From the NCBI GenBank assembly GCA_016714225.1, contig JADJNS010000022.1:196452-260451 (forward strand): a stretch of 64,000 bases of DNA. Reading direction: 5' to 3'. The DNA comes from Archangiaceae bacterium. Its GTDB lineage: Bacteria > Myxococcota > Myxococcia > Myxococcales > Myxococcaceae. The notes under the pieces are model-generated. The model worked only from the letters and a program-made list of their open reading frames with translations. It had not been told where the DNA came from and did not search any database. Within the stretch, counting starts at the first letter, position 1. Each line of letters starts with the position of its first letter. Positions 21,673 to 29,842 of this stretch are shown piece by piece. Position numbers and translations under genes: made by a program.

Positions 21673-22217
21673 AGCTTGCTGGCGATCTTGAGCTTCTTGA
21701 TCTTCACGTCGGTCTTGGGACGATCGCCGCTGTCTTTGGGAATGATGTTGGCGATCTTCTCGACCACGTCCATGCCGCTCACCACTTCTCCGAAGATGGT
21801 GTGCTTGTTGTCGAGCCACTTGGTCGGCACCACGGTGATGAAGAACTGCGAGCCGTTGGTGTTCGGGCCGGCGTTGGCCATCGCCAGCAGGCCCGGGCGA
21901 TCGAAGCGGCGCCCGCTCTGGAACTCGTCTTCGAACTTGTAGCCGGGGCCACCGGTGCCGCGGCCGAGCGGGTCACCGCCCTGAATCATGAAGTCCTTGA
22001 TGCAGCGGTGGAGAATGCTGCCGTCGTAGAGCGGCGTCTTCTTCTTCTCGCCGGTGCCGGGGTGCGTCCACTCTTTCTCGCCGGTCGCCAGCCCGACGAA
22101 GTTCTCGACCGTCTTCGGAGCGTCTTTGGGGAACAGCTTCACCGCGATGTTGCCCTCGGTGGTCTCGAACGTCGCGTACAGATCCCCGCCGCTGCGCACT
22201 TCGTCCATCAATCCCAT
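21669..22217 (-). CDS. Cyclophilin-type peptidyl-prolyl isomerase, cytosolic
   Basis: The 182-residue product is a single cyclophilin domain without a signal peptide, so it acts in the cytosol on Xaa-Pro bonds. Core motifs are present: FMIQGGDPLGRGTGG, LLAMANAGPNTNGSQFFI and HTIFGEVVSGMDVV. It has the loop and Lys-rich insert of longer bacterial PpiB proteins. It is a close relative of the next gene upstream (about 22262-22891), pointing to a tandem duplication in which only the other copy has a signal peptide. It overlaps era by 4 bp. Confidence 0.93.
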   Translation of the reverse strand: MGLMDEVRSGGDLYATFETTEGNIAVKLFPKDAPKTVENFVGLATGEKEWTHPGTGEKKKTPLYDGSILHRCIKDFMIQGGDPLGRGTGGPGYKFEDEFQSGRRFDRPGLLAMANAGPNTNGSQFFITVVPTKWLDNKHTIFGEVVSGMDVVEKIANIIPKDSGDRPKTDVKIKKLKIASKL

Positions 22218-22261
22218 GTGCCCCTCAGGTTCGCTTTCGCTGACTCACGCTACGGTAACAA

Positions 22262-22891
22262 TCACTTCTTCGCCGGCGCTGCCGCGGCAGGCGCCTTCTC
22301 GGAGATGTCGATCGACTTGATCACCACGTCTTTGACCGGCTTGTCGCCTGCCGCGACCTGCACCTTCGAGATCTTCTCGACCTGGTCGTAGCCGCTCACC
22401 ACCTCACCGAAGATGGTGTGGTGGTTGTTGAGGTGCGCCGGCGTCGAAGTGGTGACGAAGAACTGCGAGCCGTTGGTGCCGGGGCCCGCGTTGGCCATCG
22501 CCAGAATGCCCACCTTGTCGAACTTGCGGCCGCTCTGGAACTCGTCTTCGAAGCGGTAGCCCGGGTCGCCCCGGCCGGTGCCGGTCGGGTCGCCGCACTG
22601 AATCATGAAGTCCTTGATGATGCGGTGGCAGATGGTGCCGCTGTAGAGCGCGGTGGCCTTCTTCTTCCCGTCGCGAGGGTCCGTCCACTCTTTCTCGCCG
22701 GTGGCCAGGCCCACGAAGTTGGCGACCGTCTTGGGCGCGTCCTTCGAGAAGAGCTTCACCACGAACGAGCCCTCCGAGGTGTTGAAGGTGGCGTAGAGGT
22801 CTTTGCCCTCGGCCGCGGCCTTCATCAGCTTGCCGTCGGCAAGCGCGAGCGAAGAGACCAACAGCGACAGCGCGATCGAAAGTGCTTTCAT
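22262..22891 (-). CDS. Cyclophilin-type peptidyl-prolyl isomerase, exported
   Basis: The 209-residue product has a signal peptide (MKALSIALSLLVSSLALA) followed by a cyclophilin domain: FMIQCGDPTGTGRGD, LAMANAGPGTNGSQFFV and HTIFGEVVSGYDQV. The Ala/Pro/Lys-rich tail is about 15 residues. It should fold proteins in the periplasm. In the QGGDP core the second residue is Cys (IQCGDP), a change from the cytosolic copy. It lies 12 bases downstream of the rnc stop and 44 bases upstream of the cytosolic copy. Confidence 0.93.
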   Translation of the reverse strand: MKALSIALSLLVSSLALADGKLMKAAAEGKDLYATFNTSEGSFVVKLFSKDAPKTVANFVGLATGEKEWTDPRDGKKKATALYSGTICHRIIKDFMIQCGDPTGTGRGDPGYRFEDEFQSGRKFDKVGILAMANAGPGTNGSQFFVTTSTPAHLNNHHTIFGEVVSGYDQVEKISKVQVAAGDKPVKDVVIKSIDISEKAPAAAAPAKK

Positions 22892-22903
22892 GGCGCGCGC
22901 AAA

Positions 22904-23659
22904 CTACGCGCCGCCGTTCTGATTCCCAACAAGTTTCTTCGGGTCTCGGGCCAGCATTTCGAGCGTCTCGCGCGCCGCCGACTGCTCGGCCTCTTTCTTC
23001 GAGCGGCCCGACGAGCGGGCGAACACGTCGGTGCCGATCAGCACCTCGACCTCGAAGATCTTCTCGTGGTCGGGCCCCTTCTCGCTCACCACCCGGTACC
23101 GGGGGGACTGCTTGAGGCGAATCTGGGCGTCTTCCTGCAGCAGGGTCTTGTAGTCGAAGCCGCTGCGGCCCAGCGCCACGCCCTCGAGCGCCTCGGCGAA
23201 GAAGCGATCGACCAGCTCCATCACCTTGTCCATGCCGCCGCCCAGGTACACCGCGCCGATCACCGCCTCGAGCGCGTCGGCCAGCACGCTGCTCTTCTCG
23301 CGGCCACCGGTGAGATCTTCGCCGCGGCCCAGCTGCAACAGCTCGCCCAGGCCGATCTTTCGCGCGATGCGCGCCAGGCCCTCTTCGTTGACGATCAGCG
23401 CCCGCAGCTTCGACAGCTCACCCTCGTCGGCGTTGGGGAAGCGCTCCATCAGCCGGTGCGAGATGGCCAGGTCGACCACCGCGTCGCCCAGAAACTCGAG
23501 CCGCTCGTTGTCGGGCAGCGTCTTCTCGCGGTGCTCGTTGCAGTAGCTCTTGTGGGTGAGGGCCGAGACCGCCACCTCGTGGTTGGGCAGCGCGATGAAG
23601 AGCTTCGTCTCGAGCGCCTGCACCCGCTCGGGCGGGGTGAGCTTGGCGGCGGCGTTCAC
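22904..23659 (-). CDS. rnc: Ribonuclease III
   Basis: RNase III cuts double-stranded RNA in rRNA maturation and mRNA control. The 251-residue product has the signature NERLEFLGDAVVDLAIS (about 52-68), the second acidic site DALEAVIGAVYL, and a C-terminal double-stranded RNA-binding domain (about 175-240, GRSKKEAEQSAARE). Length is slightly above the usual 225-240 residues because of N- and C-terminal extensions. ATG 23659 overlaps the meaB stop (ATGA). Confidence 0.96.
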   Translation of the reverse strand: MNAAAKLTPPERVQALETKLFIALPNHEVAVSALTHKSYCNEHREKTLPDNERLEFLGDAVVDLAISHRLMERFPNADEGELSKLRALIVNEEGLARIARKIGLGELLQLGRGEDLTGGREKSSVLADALEAVIGAVYLGGGMDKVMELVDRFFAEALEGVALGRSGFDYKTLLQEDAQIRLKQSPRYRVVSEKGPDHEKIFEVEVLIGTDVFARSSGRSKKEAEQSAARETLEMLARDPKKLVGNQNGGA

Positions 23660-24678
23660 TTCGCGGCTCCGGCGAGCTCGTCGGCCAGGGCGTAGGGGTC
23701 GAGCTTGAGCTGGGCGATCTGGGCGGCCACCTCGGCCAGATTACCCTTCTCGCGCTCGAGGCGCGCAAGGCCCGCCGCCAGCAGCCGGTCGCGCAAGAGC
23801 GAGACCAGCTGGGTCTCGGCGCGCCGAACCTCGCGCTCCTGCTTCTGGCCGCTGGTCTCCAAGAAGGCGCGGTGCAGATCGATCGCCTCGGCCAGCTCGG
23901 CCAGGCCCTGGTCGCGCGCGGCCACCGTCTTGACGATGGGCGGCTCCCACTCGCCGTCGCCCTGCGGCTGCAGCCGGGTGCCCACCGCGCCCTTCAGGCG
24001 GTGCTGCTCGTCGTGATCGATCGGCGGGTGCGCCTTCACCGCGTGGCGCAGCTCGAGCATCGCCCGCAGCTCGCGCACCACCCGGTCGCTGCCGTCGAGG
24101 TCGGCCTTGTTCACCACGAAGGCGTCGGCGATCTCGAGAATGCCGGCCTTGATCGCCTGAATGTCGTCGCCCATGCCCGGCACCAGCACCACGCAGGTGG
24201 TGTGGGCCAGCTGGGCGATGTCGATCTCGTCCTGCCCGACTCCCACCGTCTCGACGATGATCACCTCGCGGCCCATCGCGTCCATCACCTTGAGGCAGTC
24301 GCCGGTGGCGCGGCTCAAGCCCCCCAGGTTGCCGCGGGTGGCGAGCGAGCGAATGAACACCCCGGGGTCGGTGGCGTGGCCCTGCATGCGAATGCGGTCG
24401 CCCAAGATCGCGCCCCCGGTGAAGGGGCTGGTGGGGTCGACCGCGATCACCCCCACGCTCTTTCCCTGCTTGCGGTACCAGGCGATCAGCCGGTCGGTGA
24501 GGGTCGACTTGCCGGCGCCGGGAGAGCCGGTGATGCCGATCACGTACGCCTTGCCGGTGTGGGCGAACAGCTCGCGCAGCACCAAAGTGGCGGCGGGGTC
24601 GCGGTCGTCGATCTGCCGCATCAGCCGCGAGGCGGCGCGCACCTCGCCCGAGAGAATCGACTGTGCCAGCGCGCTCAT
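23656..24678 (-). CDS. meaB: Methylmalonyl-CoA mutase-associated GTPase MeaB (ArgK family)
   Basis: MeaB is a G3E-family GTPase that protects and loads the adenosylcobalamin cofactor of methylmalonyl-CoA mutase. ATG 24678 gives 340 residues. The P-loop GSPGAGKST is at about 50, Walker B/switch VETVGVGQDEIDI at about 150 and base recognition NKAD at about 200. The C-terminal dimerisation helices are normal. Its partner mutase gene lies 30 kb away at 54192-56036. It is two bases downstream of an unknown gene and overlaps rnc by 4 bp. Confidence 0.93.
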   Translation of the reverse strand: MSALAQSILSGEVRAASRLMRQIDDRDPAATLVLRELFAHTGKAYVIGITGSPGAGKSTLTDRLIAWYRKQGKSVGVIAVDPTSPFTGGAILGDRIRMQGHATDPGVFIRSLATRGNLGGLSRATGDCLKVMDAMGREVIIVETVGVGQDEIDIAQLAHTTCVVLVPGMGDDIQAIKAGILEIADAFVVNKADLDGSDRVVRELRAMLELRHAVKAHPPIDHDEQHRLKGAVGTRLQPQGDGEWEPPIVKTVAARDQGLAELAEAIDLHRAFLETSGQKQEREVRRAETQLVSLLRDRLLAAGLARLEREKGNLAEVAAQIAQLKLDPYALADELAGAAK

Positions 24679-24680
24679 CG

Positions 24681-25580
24681 TCACAACACCTCGACCCGGC
24701 TCTCGGGCACCTTGAGCAGCGACGCGAGCAGCGGCTTGATGCCGGGAAAATCGGAGAGCTCGAAGCGGTCGGCCCACAGCTTGCCCTGCGCTCCGGCGAG
24801 CAGCCCGCGAAAGGTGCGGCCCGACACCCGCGCGGCGGCGAAGCGGTAGTGCTCTTCACCGACCTTGAGCTCGATCAGCACCTCGAGCTGGCTGCGGCCG
24901 GGCACCGTGGCTCTGGCTCCGAACGCGCCGACGATGTCGCCGAAGTAGAGCAGCTGCTCGACCGGCGCGGCGGCCTGACCCGCCGGCTCGGTGTCGACCT
25001 CGCCCGACCGCTTCGAGGGCGCGGGGGTCTTGGTGCGCGGCGGCCGAGACTCGCCGAACATCGCCACCAGGTACTGCTCGAGCGCCCCCTTCTCGCGGAA
25101 CTCACTGAGCTCGAAGCCGTGCGCCGAGCTGGTGGTCATCTCGGAGCCGTCGTTGACCGCGCGGGTGACGCGAAAGTTGCCCAGCCGATCGGTGCCGATC
25201 GAGAAGTGCCAGCGATCGACCTTCAGCTCGGCCGACAGCTGCAGGCTGCTCGCCTCGACCTTGGGCGAGATGCCCAGCGCGGTGAGCTGCTCCGAGCGCC
25301 GCTGCACGTGCATGATCGCGTCGTTGAGCGACTGCACCAGAATGTCTTCGAGCGCCGCGGCGCGCGACACCTGGCTCAGGTTGATGGGCGGCATGCCCAC
25401 CAGCTCGGCGGGGAAGATGGTGATCAGCCGGTCGCCCACCACGGTGAACTGCGCCTTCGAGATGAACTGCCGGGTGAGCGGGTTCACCGCCTGCCCCGAG
25501 GCCAGCTCGAGCTCCGCCTCGATCACCCCATCGGCCTCTTGCACCGAGAGGCCGAGCTCCTCGAGGAAGTCGCGGTTCAT
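24681..25580 (-). CDS. Conserved-looking protein of unknown function
   Basis: The 299-residue cytosolic product is locked between acyl-CoA dehydrogenase (ATGA overlap at 25577-25580) and meaB (2-base gap). It has two parts: residues 1-165 form an alpha/beta region with LITIFPAELVGMPPINLS, and after a Lys/Pro/Ser linker (about 170-205) a second beta-rich domain runs to the C-terminus (VLIELKVGEEHYRFAAARV, FPGIKPLLASLL). No signal peptide, membrane helix or known catalytic motif is seen. Position suggests a link to acyl-CoA or mutase metabolism, but I do not recognise the family. Confidence 0.75.
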   Translation of the reverse strand: MNRDFLEELGLSVQEADGVIEAELELASGQAVNPLTRQFISKAQFTVVGDRLITIFPAELVGMPPINLSQVSRAAALEDILVQSLNDAIMHVQRRSEQLTALGISPKVEASSLQLSAELKVDRWHFSIGTDRLGNFRVTRAVNDGSEMTTSSAHGFELSEFREKGALEQYLVAMFGESRPPRTKTPAPSKRSGEVDTEPAGQAAAPVEQLLYFGDIVGAFGARATVPGRSQLEVLIELKVGEEHYRFAAARVSGRTFRGLLAGAQGKLWADRFELSDFPGIKPLLASLLKVPESRVEVL

Positions 25581-26722
25581 GAAGCCTTCATGACTTCACG
25601 CGCGATGATCGATCGCTGAACCTCGCTGGTGCCCTCGCCGATCTCGCAGAGCTTCGCGTCGCGCAGGTAGCGCTCGACGGGGAACTCGCGCGTGTACCCG
25701 TAGCCGCCGTGAATCTGCACCGCCTTGTTGCAGGCGCGGGTCGCGGCTTCAGAGGCGAACAGCTTCGCCATCGACGCCTCGCGGGTGTACGGCTTGCCCG
25801 CGTCGGCGAGCGCGGCGGCGCGGTGCACCAACAGCCGCGCGGCGTCGAGCTCGGTCTTCATGTCGGCGAACATCCACTTCAGGGCCTGGAACTCGGCGAT
25901 GGGGTGGCCGAACGCGGTGCGCTCGAGCGCGTAGCGGCGCGACTCTTCGATCGCCCCGCGGGCCAGGCCGACGCTCAGCGCGCCGATGGTGATGCGGCCG
26001 CCGTCGAGAATCTGCAGGGTGTTGAGGAAGCCCTGGTTCACCTCGCCCAGGCGGCGGCTGTCGGGCACCTCGACGTTCTCGAGAATCAGCTCGGCGGTGT
26101 CGCTGCTGCGCATGCCCAGCTTGCCGTGAATGGGCCGCTGGCTGAACCCCTGCTCGCCCCGCTCGAGAATGAAGGCGGTGATGCCCTTCTGCTTCTTGGC
26201 GGCCTCGGTCACCGCCAGAATCACGAACACGTCGCCCACCGTGCCCTGGGTGATGAACATCTTGGCGCCGTTGAGCACCCAGCGATCGCCCTTCTTCACC
26301 GCGGTGGTCTTCATGCCCGCCGCGTCGCTGCCGCTGCCGGGCTCGGTCAGGCCCCACGCCCCGAGAAACTCGGCGGTGGCGAGCCTGGGCAGGTACTGCT
26401 TCTTCTGCGCGTCGTTGCCGAACACCCGAATGTGGCTGGTGCCCAGACCGTTGTGCGAGGCGACCGTCAGGGCCAGCGAGCCGTCGTAGCGGGCGACCTC
26501 TTCGACCGCCACCGCGACCGCGAGCGCGCCCAGGCCGGCGCCGCCGTATTCTTCGCCGACGCGAATGCCCATCACGCCCATGGCGCCGAGCTCTTTGACG
26601 ACCTCGAGGGGAAACTTCTCGGTGTGGTCCCACTCGCGTGCGGCGGGCTTGACGCGCTTCTCGCAGAAGTCGCGAATCGACGACTGCAGGGCGCGAAGGT
26701 CGTCGGGCAGCTCGAAGTCCAT
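25577..26722 (-). CDS. Acyl-CoA dehydrogenase
   Basis: The 381-residue flavoprotein dehydrogenates acyl-CoA at C2-C3 and passes electrons to ETF. Signatures are complete: WGLTEPGSGSDAAGMKT (FAD site, about 125-142), VNQGFLNTLQILDGGRI, and the C-terminal IHGGYGYTREFPVERYLRDA with CEIGEGTSEVQ, the region of the catalytic Glu. The overall pattern fits short- or branched-chain acyl-CoA dehydrogenases. Nearby MeaB and the carboxylase beta subunit hint at branched-chain or odd-chain acyl-CoA breakdown. The stop overlaps the next gene by 4 bp. Confidence 0.93.
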   Translation of the reverse strand: MDFELPDDLRALQSSIRDFCEKRVKPAAREWDHTEKFPLEVVKELGAMGVMGIRVGEEYGGAGLGALAVAVAVEEVARYDGSLALTVASHNGLGTSHIRVFGNDAQKKQYLPRLATAEFLGAWGLTEPGSGSDAAGMKTTAVKKGDRWVLNGAKMFITQGTVGDVFVILAVTEAAKKQKGITAFILERGEQGFSQRPIHGKLGMRSSDTAELILENVEVPDSRRLGEVNQGFLNTLQILDGGRITIGALSVGLARGAIEESRRYALERTAFGHPIAEFQALKWMFADMKTELDAARLLVHRAAALADAGKPYTREASMAKLFASEAATRACNKAVQIHGGYGYTREFPVERYLRDAKLCEIGEGTSEVQRSIIAREVMKAS

Positions 26723-26749
26723 GAGGGGGTGGGGCTTACAACGGCTCGC

Positions 26750-27394
26750 CTACCACCACCAGACCCAGGGAGCCTCGAGGCCCACCGAGAGGTCGGCCAT
26801 GAACAGGCTCTTCGACAGGTAGGGGGTGAAGCCGAGCGCCAGCACCAGCCCGCCCCAGGCGATGTGGCCTACCCGCGCGCGCAGCTCGACCCGTGGGGCG
26901 AAGCCGATGCTGCCGCCCGCCGCGCCCAGGCCCATGGTGAGGTGCGCCCACGAGAGCGCCGGGCTGTTGGGCCAGGCCAGCGAGATGATGCGCGCGCGCC
27001 CCACCAGGCGACCCTCGAGCGCATAGCCCGGGTACCACACGAAGCTGGCGGCCAGGCCGAGGTGAAACGGGAAGCCGCGGGGCAGCGCGTCTCTGGGCAC
27101 CCCCAGCGAGAAGTACTCGCTCCACTCGTCACGCGGCACGTCGATGGCGAGGGTCCACGACATGCCGTGGTGCACCGTCGCGCCGTCCATCGCGAGCACG
27201 TAGCTGGGTATGGCCACCGCCGCGATGCGGCTGCGCCAGTAGACCTTCTCGCAGAGATCGACCTCGCCCTCGCCCGCCAGCGAGCACTCGTGCTCGGCGG
27301 CCGAGGCGCTGACTGCGATCACGATGACGAGAAGGCCGGCCCCACGCACGACGCGCAGTTTAACGCGTTCACCCGCGTGAAGCGCGACCGGCAC
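26750..27394 (-). CDS. Exported protein, possible small outer-membrane protein
   Basis: The product is up to 214 residues from GTG 27394; GTG 27349 (giving MRGAGLLVIVIAVSASA) would make a cleaner signal peptide. The mature protein has two early cysteines (HECSLAG, DLCEKV), then alternating aromatic and small residues with many Gly, Trp and Tyr, ending APWVWWW, a C-terminal aromatic pattern expected of outer-membrane beta barrels. It starts 27 bases upstream of the acyl-CoA dehydrogenase and may head the long operon. Family not recognised. Confidence 0.65.
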   Translation of the reverse strand: MPVALHAGERVKLRVVRGAGLLVIVIAVSASAAEHECSLAGEGEVDLCEKVYWRSRIAAVAIPSYVLAMDGATVHHGMSWTLAIDVPRDEWSEYFSLGVPRDALPRGFPFHLGLAASFVWYPGYALEGRLVGRARIISLAWPNSPALSWAHLTMGLGAAGGSIGFAPRVELRARVGHIAWGGLVLALGFTPYLSKSLFMADLSVGLEAPWVWWW

Positions 27395-27421
27395 GCGAGG
27401 TCACCGCCCGCGAGTCGGCAA

Positions 27422-27448
27422 GAGCTCGTGACCGAGCAGCGTGAGCCC
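27422..27448 (+). repeat. Left arm of inverted repeat
   Basis: This 27-base arm pairs with 27780-27804. It ends in GTGAGCCC and lies 28 bases upstream of the GTG start at 27394. Confidence 0.7.
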
Positions 27449-27779
27449 TCCTTTGCGTCGCCTCACACGTCGCACGCTCGCTGGGGCGCTCGCCTCCGCC
27501 TGCTTGCCGCGCTGGGCGGCTCTCGACGTCCCCGCGGTGGCTACCCTGCGCGGCGCGCGGCGACTGGGTGGGGCCGCCTCGCTTGCGACGGCTCGAAGCG
27601 CCTTTGGTTCGCAGACGAGGGCACGGCAGACCCCCCGTGCGCGGCGCCGAGATCGGTTCTGGGCGGGGGTTTCGTCGCGGGCGACGAAAAGCCCTTCCAG
27701 TTCCGAAAGCGGCTGGCGGTTCGACGCTCGTGTGCGCCAGCTGGAGCCTGCCGCCCCTGTCGGCCCCTCGTGCGGTTGC

Positions 27780-27804
27780 GGGCTCACCCTGCTCGGTCTC
27801 GCTC
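27780..27804 (-). repeat. Right arm of inverted repeat
   Basis: This 25-base arm differs from the left arm by a few bases near the outer end and one in the core. It lies 18 bases downstream of the carboxylase stop at 27823. Confidence 0.7.
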
Positions 27805-27822
27805 GACGCGAACGCGGCCTCT

Positions 27823-29352
27823 TCAGACCGGAGTCACCATGCGCTTCTTGCGCTCGGGCAGGCGGTACTGCTCGCGGTAGATGGCGAAGCGCGCCTTGAG
27901 CTCGTCGCGCAGGCGGTCTGACGGCACCACGTCGTCGACGATCAGCTCGGAGGCCAGCTTGTAGATGTCGACGTCGGCCTTGTACTCGTCGCGCAGCTTC
28001 TGCACGTAGGCCTGGCGCTCGGCCTCGGGCTTCTCTTGAATCTTGTTGAAGTAGACCGCGTTCACCGCCGCCTCGGGGCCCATCACCGCGATCATCGCGT
28101 TGGGCAGCGCCAGGGTGATGTCGGGGGCGTAGCCGGGGCCGCTCATCGCGTAGAGGCCGGCGCCGTACGCCTTGCGCACCACCACCGAGATCTTCGGCAC
28201 CGACGCCTCGCTCACCGCCGAGATCATCTTGGCCCCGGCGCGAATGATGCCCGCCTTCTCGACCTTGGTGCCGATCATGAAGCCCGGCACGTCGGCGAGG
28301 TAGAGCAGCGGCACGTTGAACGCGTCGCACAGCCAGATGAAGCGCGCGGCCTTGTCGGCGCTGTCGACGAACAGCACCCCGCCCTTGTACTTGGGCTGGT
28401 TGGCGACGATGCCGATCACCTGACCGTCGATGCGGCCGAAGCCGGTGACCAGCTCTTGCGCGAACAGCTTCTTCACCTCGAACCACGAGCCCTCGTCGAT
28501 CAGCTCGTTGATCAGCGCGTACATGTCGAACGGCTTGTTCTGATCGGCGGGGATGATCTCGTCGATGCGCTTGCCGCTGGCCTTGGGGGCCTTCTTCTCG
28601 ATCGTCGGCGGGTTTTGCGAGAAGTTCGACGGCAGCAGGCGCAGGTAGCTCTTGGCCGCCTCGATCGCCTCTTTCTCGCTCTTCACCAGTACGTCGCCAC
28701 AGCCCGAGATCGAGCAGTGCATCTTGGCGCCGCCCATCTCTTCGAGCGTCACCTTCTCGCCGATCACCATCTCGGCCATGCGCGGCGAGCCGAGGTACAT
28801 CGACGCGTTGCCGTCGACCATGATGACGATGTCGCAGAACGCGGGAATGTACGCGCCGCCGGCCGCGCTGGGCCCGAACAGCAGGCACACCTGGGGCACC
28901 ATGCCCGACAGGTGCACCTCGTTGTAGAAGATGCGGCCCGCGTGGCGCCGGCCGGGGAACATGTCGACCTGGTCGGTGATGCGCGCTCCGGCACTGTCGA
29001 CCAGGTAGCAGAGCGGCACCCGCAGGCGGTGCGCGGTCTCTTGAATGCGCAGAATCTTCTCGACGGTGCGGGCACCCCAACTGCCCGCCTTGATGGTCGA
29101 GTCGTTGGCCATGATCGCGATGGTGCGGCCGTCGAGGCGGCCCAGCCCAATGACCACGCCGTCGCTGGGCAGGTCGGGGTCGGCGTTGTTCGCCAGCTTG
29201 CCGTCTTCGACGAAGGTGCCGGCGTCGACCAGCTGCGCGATGCGCTCGCGCGCGAAGAGCTTGCCGACCTCTTTGTTCTTCGCGTGGTACTTCTCGGCGC
29301 CGCCCTTCTCGACCTGCGCGATCTTCGCCTTCAACGTCTCGTCGAATGACAT
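27823..29352 (-). CDS. Acyl-CoA carboxylase carboxyltransferase (beta) subunit
   Basis: The subunit transfers CO2 from biotin to an acyl-CoA. Its 509 residues match the usual length. The N-terminal crotonase-like half has FGPSAAGGAYIPAFCD (biotin-side oxyanion loop), and the C-terminal half has YGAGLYAMSGPGYAPD and NAMIAVMGPEAAVNAVY (acyl-CoA side). Propionyl-, methylcrotonyl- and geranyl-CoA carboxylases share these motifs. The pathway context (MeaB, mutase) favours propionyl-CoA, but specificity cannot be fixed from sequence alone. The biotin-carrying alpha subunit is not in this window. The start ATG 29352 faces the VOC gene across 146 bases. Confidence 0.93.
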   Translation of the reverse strand: MSFDETLKAKIAQVEKGGAEKYHAKNKEVGKLFARERIAQLVDAGTFVEDGKLANNADPDLPSDGVVIGLGRLDGRTIAIMANDSTIKAGSWGARTVEKILRIQETAHRLRVPLCYLVDSAGARITDQVDMFPGRRHAGRIFYNEVHLSGMVPQVCLLFGPSAAGGAYIPAFCDIVIMVDGNASMYLGSPRMAEMVIGEKVTLEEMGGAKMHCSISGCGDVLVKSEKEAIEAAKSYLRLLPSNFSQNPPTIEKKAPKASGKRIDEIIPADQNKPFDMYALINELIDEGSWFEVKKLFAQELVTGFGRIDGQVIGIVANQPKYKGGVLFVDSADKAARFIWLCDAFNVPLLYLADVPGFMIGTKVEKAGIIRAGAKMISAVSEASVPKISVVVRKAYGAGLYAMSGPGYAPDITLALPNAMIAVMGPEAAVNAVYFNKIQEKPEAERQAYVQKLRDEYKADVDIYKLASELIVDDVVPSDRLRDELKARFAIYREQYRLPERKKRMVTPV

Positions 29353-29419
29353 GGGCGTCGGCTAGCAGGCGCTGATATCGCTGCCAACCACGATCGATCT
29401 GGGCGGTGAGACGATCTCT

Positions 29420-29439
29420 CCTGACAGCACGCTGTCAGG
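29420..29439. promoter_or_regulatory. 20-bp perfect palindrome between carboxylase and VOC-WYL operon
   Basis: CCTGACAG-CACG-CTGTCAGG has a perfect 8-bp inverted repeat around a 4-base centre. It lies 59 bases upstream of the VOC start and 67 bases upstream of the divergent carboxylase start, a good place for a dimeric repressor. The WYL regulator in the adjacent operon is a candidate binder. Confidence 0.55.
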
Positions 29440-29498
29440 ACGCCGGGCGCACAGTGCAGACACTCCGCAATCGAGCGGACCTCAAAGAGAGAGCGCCC

Positions 29499-29837
29499 AT
29501 GCACAACGTTTCGTACGTCGAGCTGCACACCAAGAACCTCGATCAGGCCAAGGGCTTCTACGGCGAGCTGTTCGGCTGGAAGTTCAACCCCACCCCGATG
29601 ACCCCGCGCTACGAGACGCTCGACGGCCCGCAGGCCGGCGGCATCATGGAAGAGCAGGCCGGCTCGGGCTTCTGGCTGCAGTACGTGAACGTCGAAGACG
29701 TCACCGCCTCGGCGAAGAAGGCCGAGCAGCTGGGCGGCAAGGTGCTCAAGGCCAAGACCGAGGTGCCCGGCCAGGGCTGGTTCGCGATCGTCGCTGATCC
29801 CTCGGGCGCCAGCTTCGCCTTGTGGCAGAAGGCCTAG
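29499..29837 (+). CDS. VOC-superfamily (glyoxalase-like) protein
   Basis: The 112-residue product starts at ATG 29499, preceded by AGAGAG. It is a single glyoxalase/bleomycin-resistance/dioxygenase-type domain: VSYVELHTKNLDQAKGFYG opens the first beta-alpha-beta-beta-beta module, and VADPSGASFALWQK closes the second. Such small proteins usually dimerise around a metal or ligand site. His in ELHTKN could be a metal ligand. The substrate is unknown. The WYL regulator starts 5 bases past its stop. Confidence 0.9.
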   Translation: MHNVSYVELHTKNLDQAKGFYGELFGWKFNPTPMTPRYETLDGPQAGGIMEEQAGSGFWLQYVNVEDVTASAKKAEQLGGKVLKAKTEVPGQGWFAIVADPSGASFALWQKA

Positions 29838-29842
29838 AGCCC

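Larger units (their letters stand above)
27395..27822. repeat. Gene-free stretch bounded by an imperfect inverted repeat
   Basis: No convincing gene lies in these 428 bases; the open frames in both directions are Arg/Ala-rich and have no conserved domain. The stretch is bounded by arms at 27422-27448 and 27780-27804 in inverted orientation. The core GACCGAGCAGCGTGAGCCC on the left matches 18 of 19 bases with the reverse complement of the right arm. Inside lies a perfect hairpin, TTTCGTCGC/GCGACGAAA (27670-27689), with partial outer pairing. It could be a small non-autonomous mobile element, a dispersed repeat or a structured RNA. I see no RNase P, tmRNA or 6S signature in it. Confidence 0.5.

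Noticed and set aside
27422..27804. RNase P, tmRNA or 6S RNA gene
   Set aside because: None of the conserved sequences (such as the GAGGAAAGTCC of RNase P or the CCA end of tmRNA) is present.
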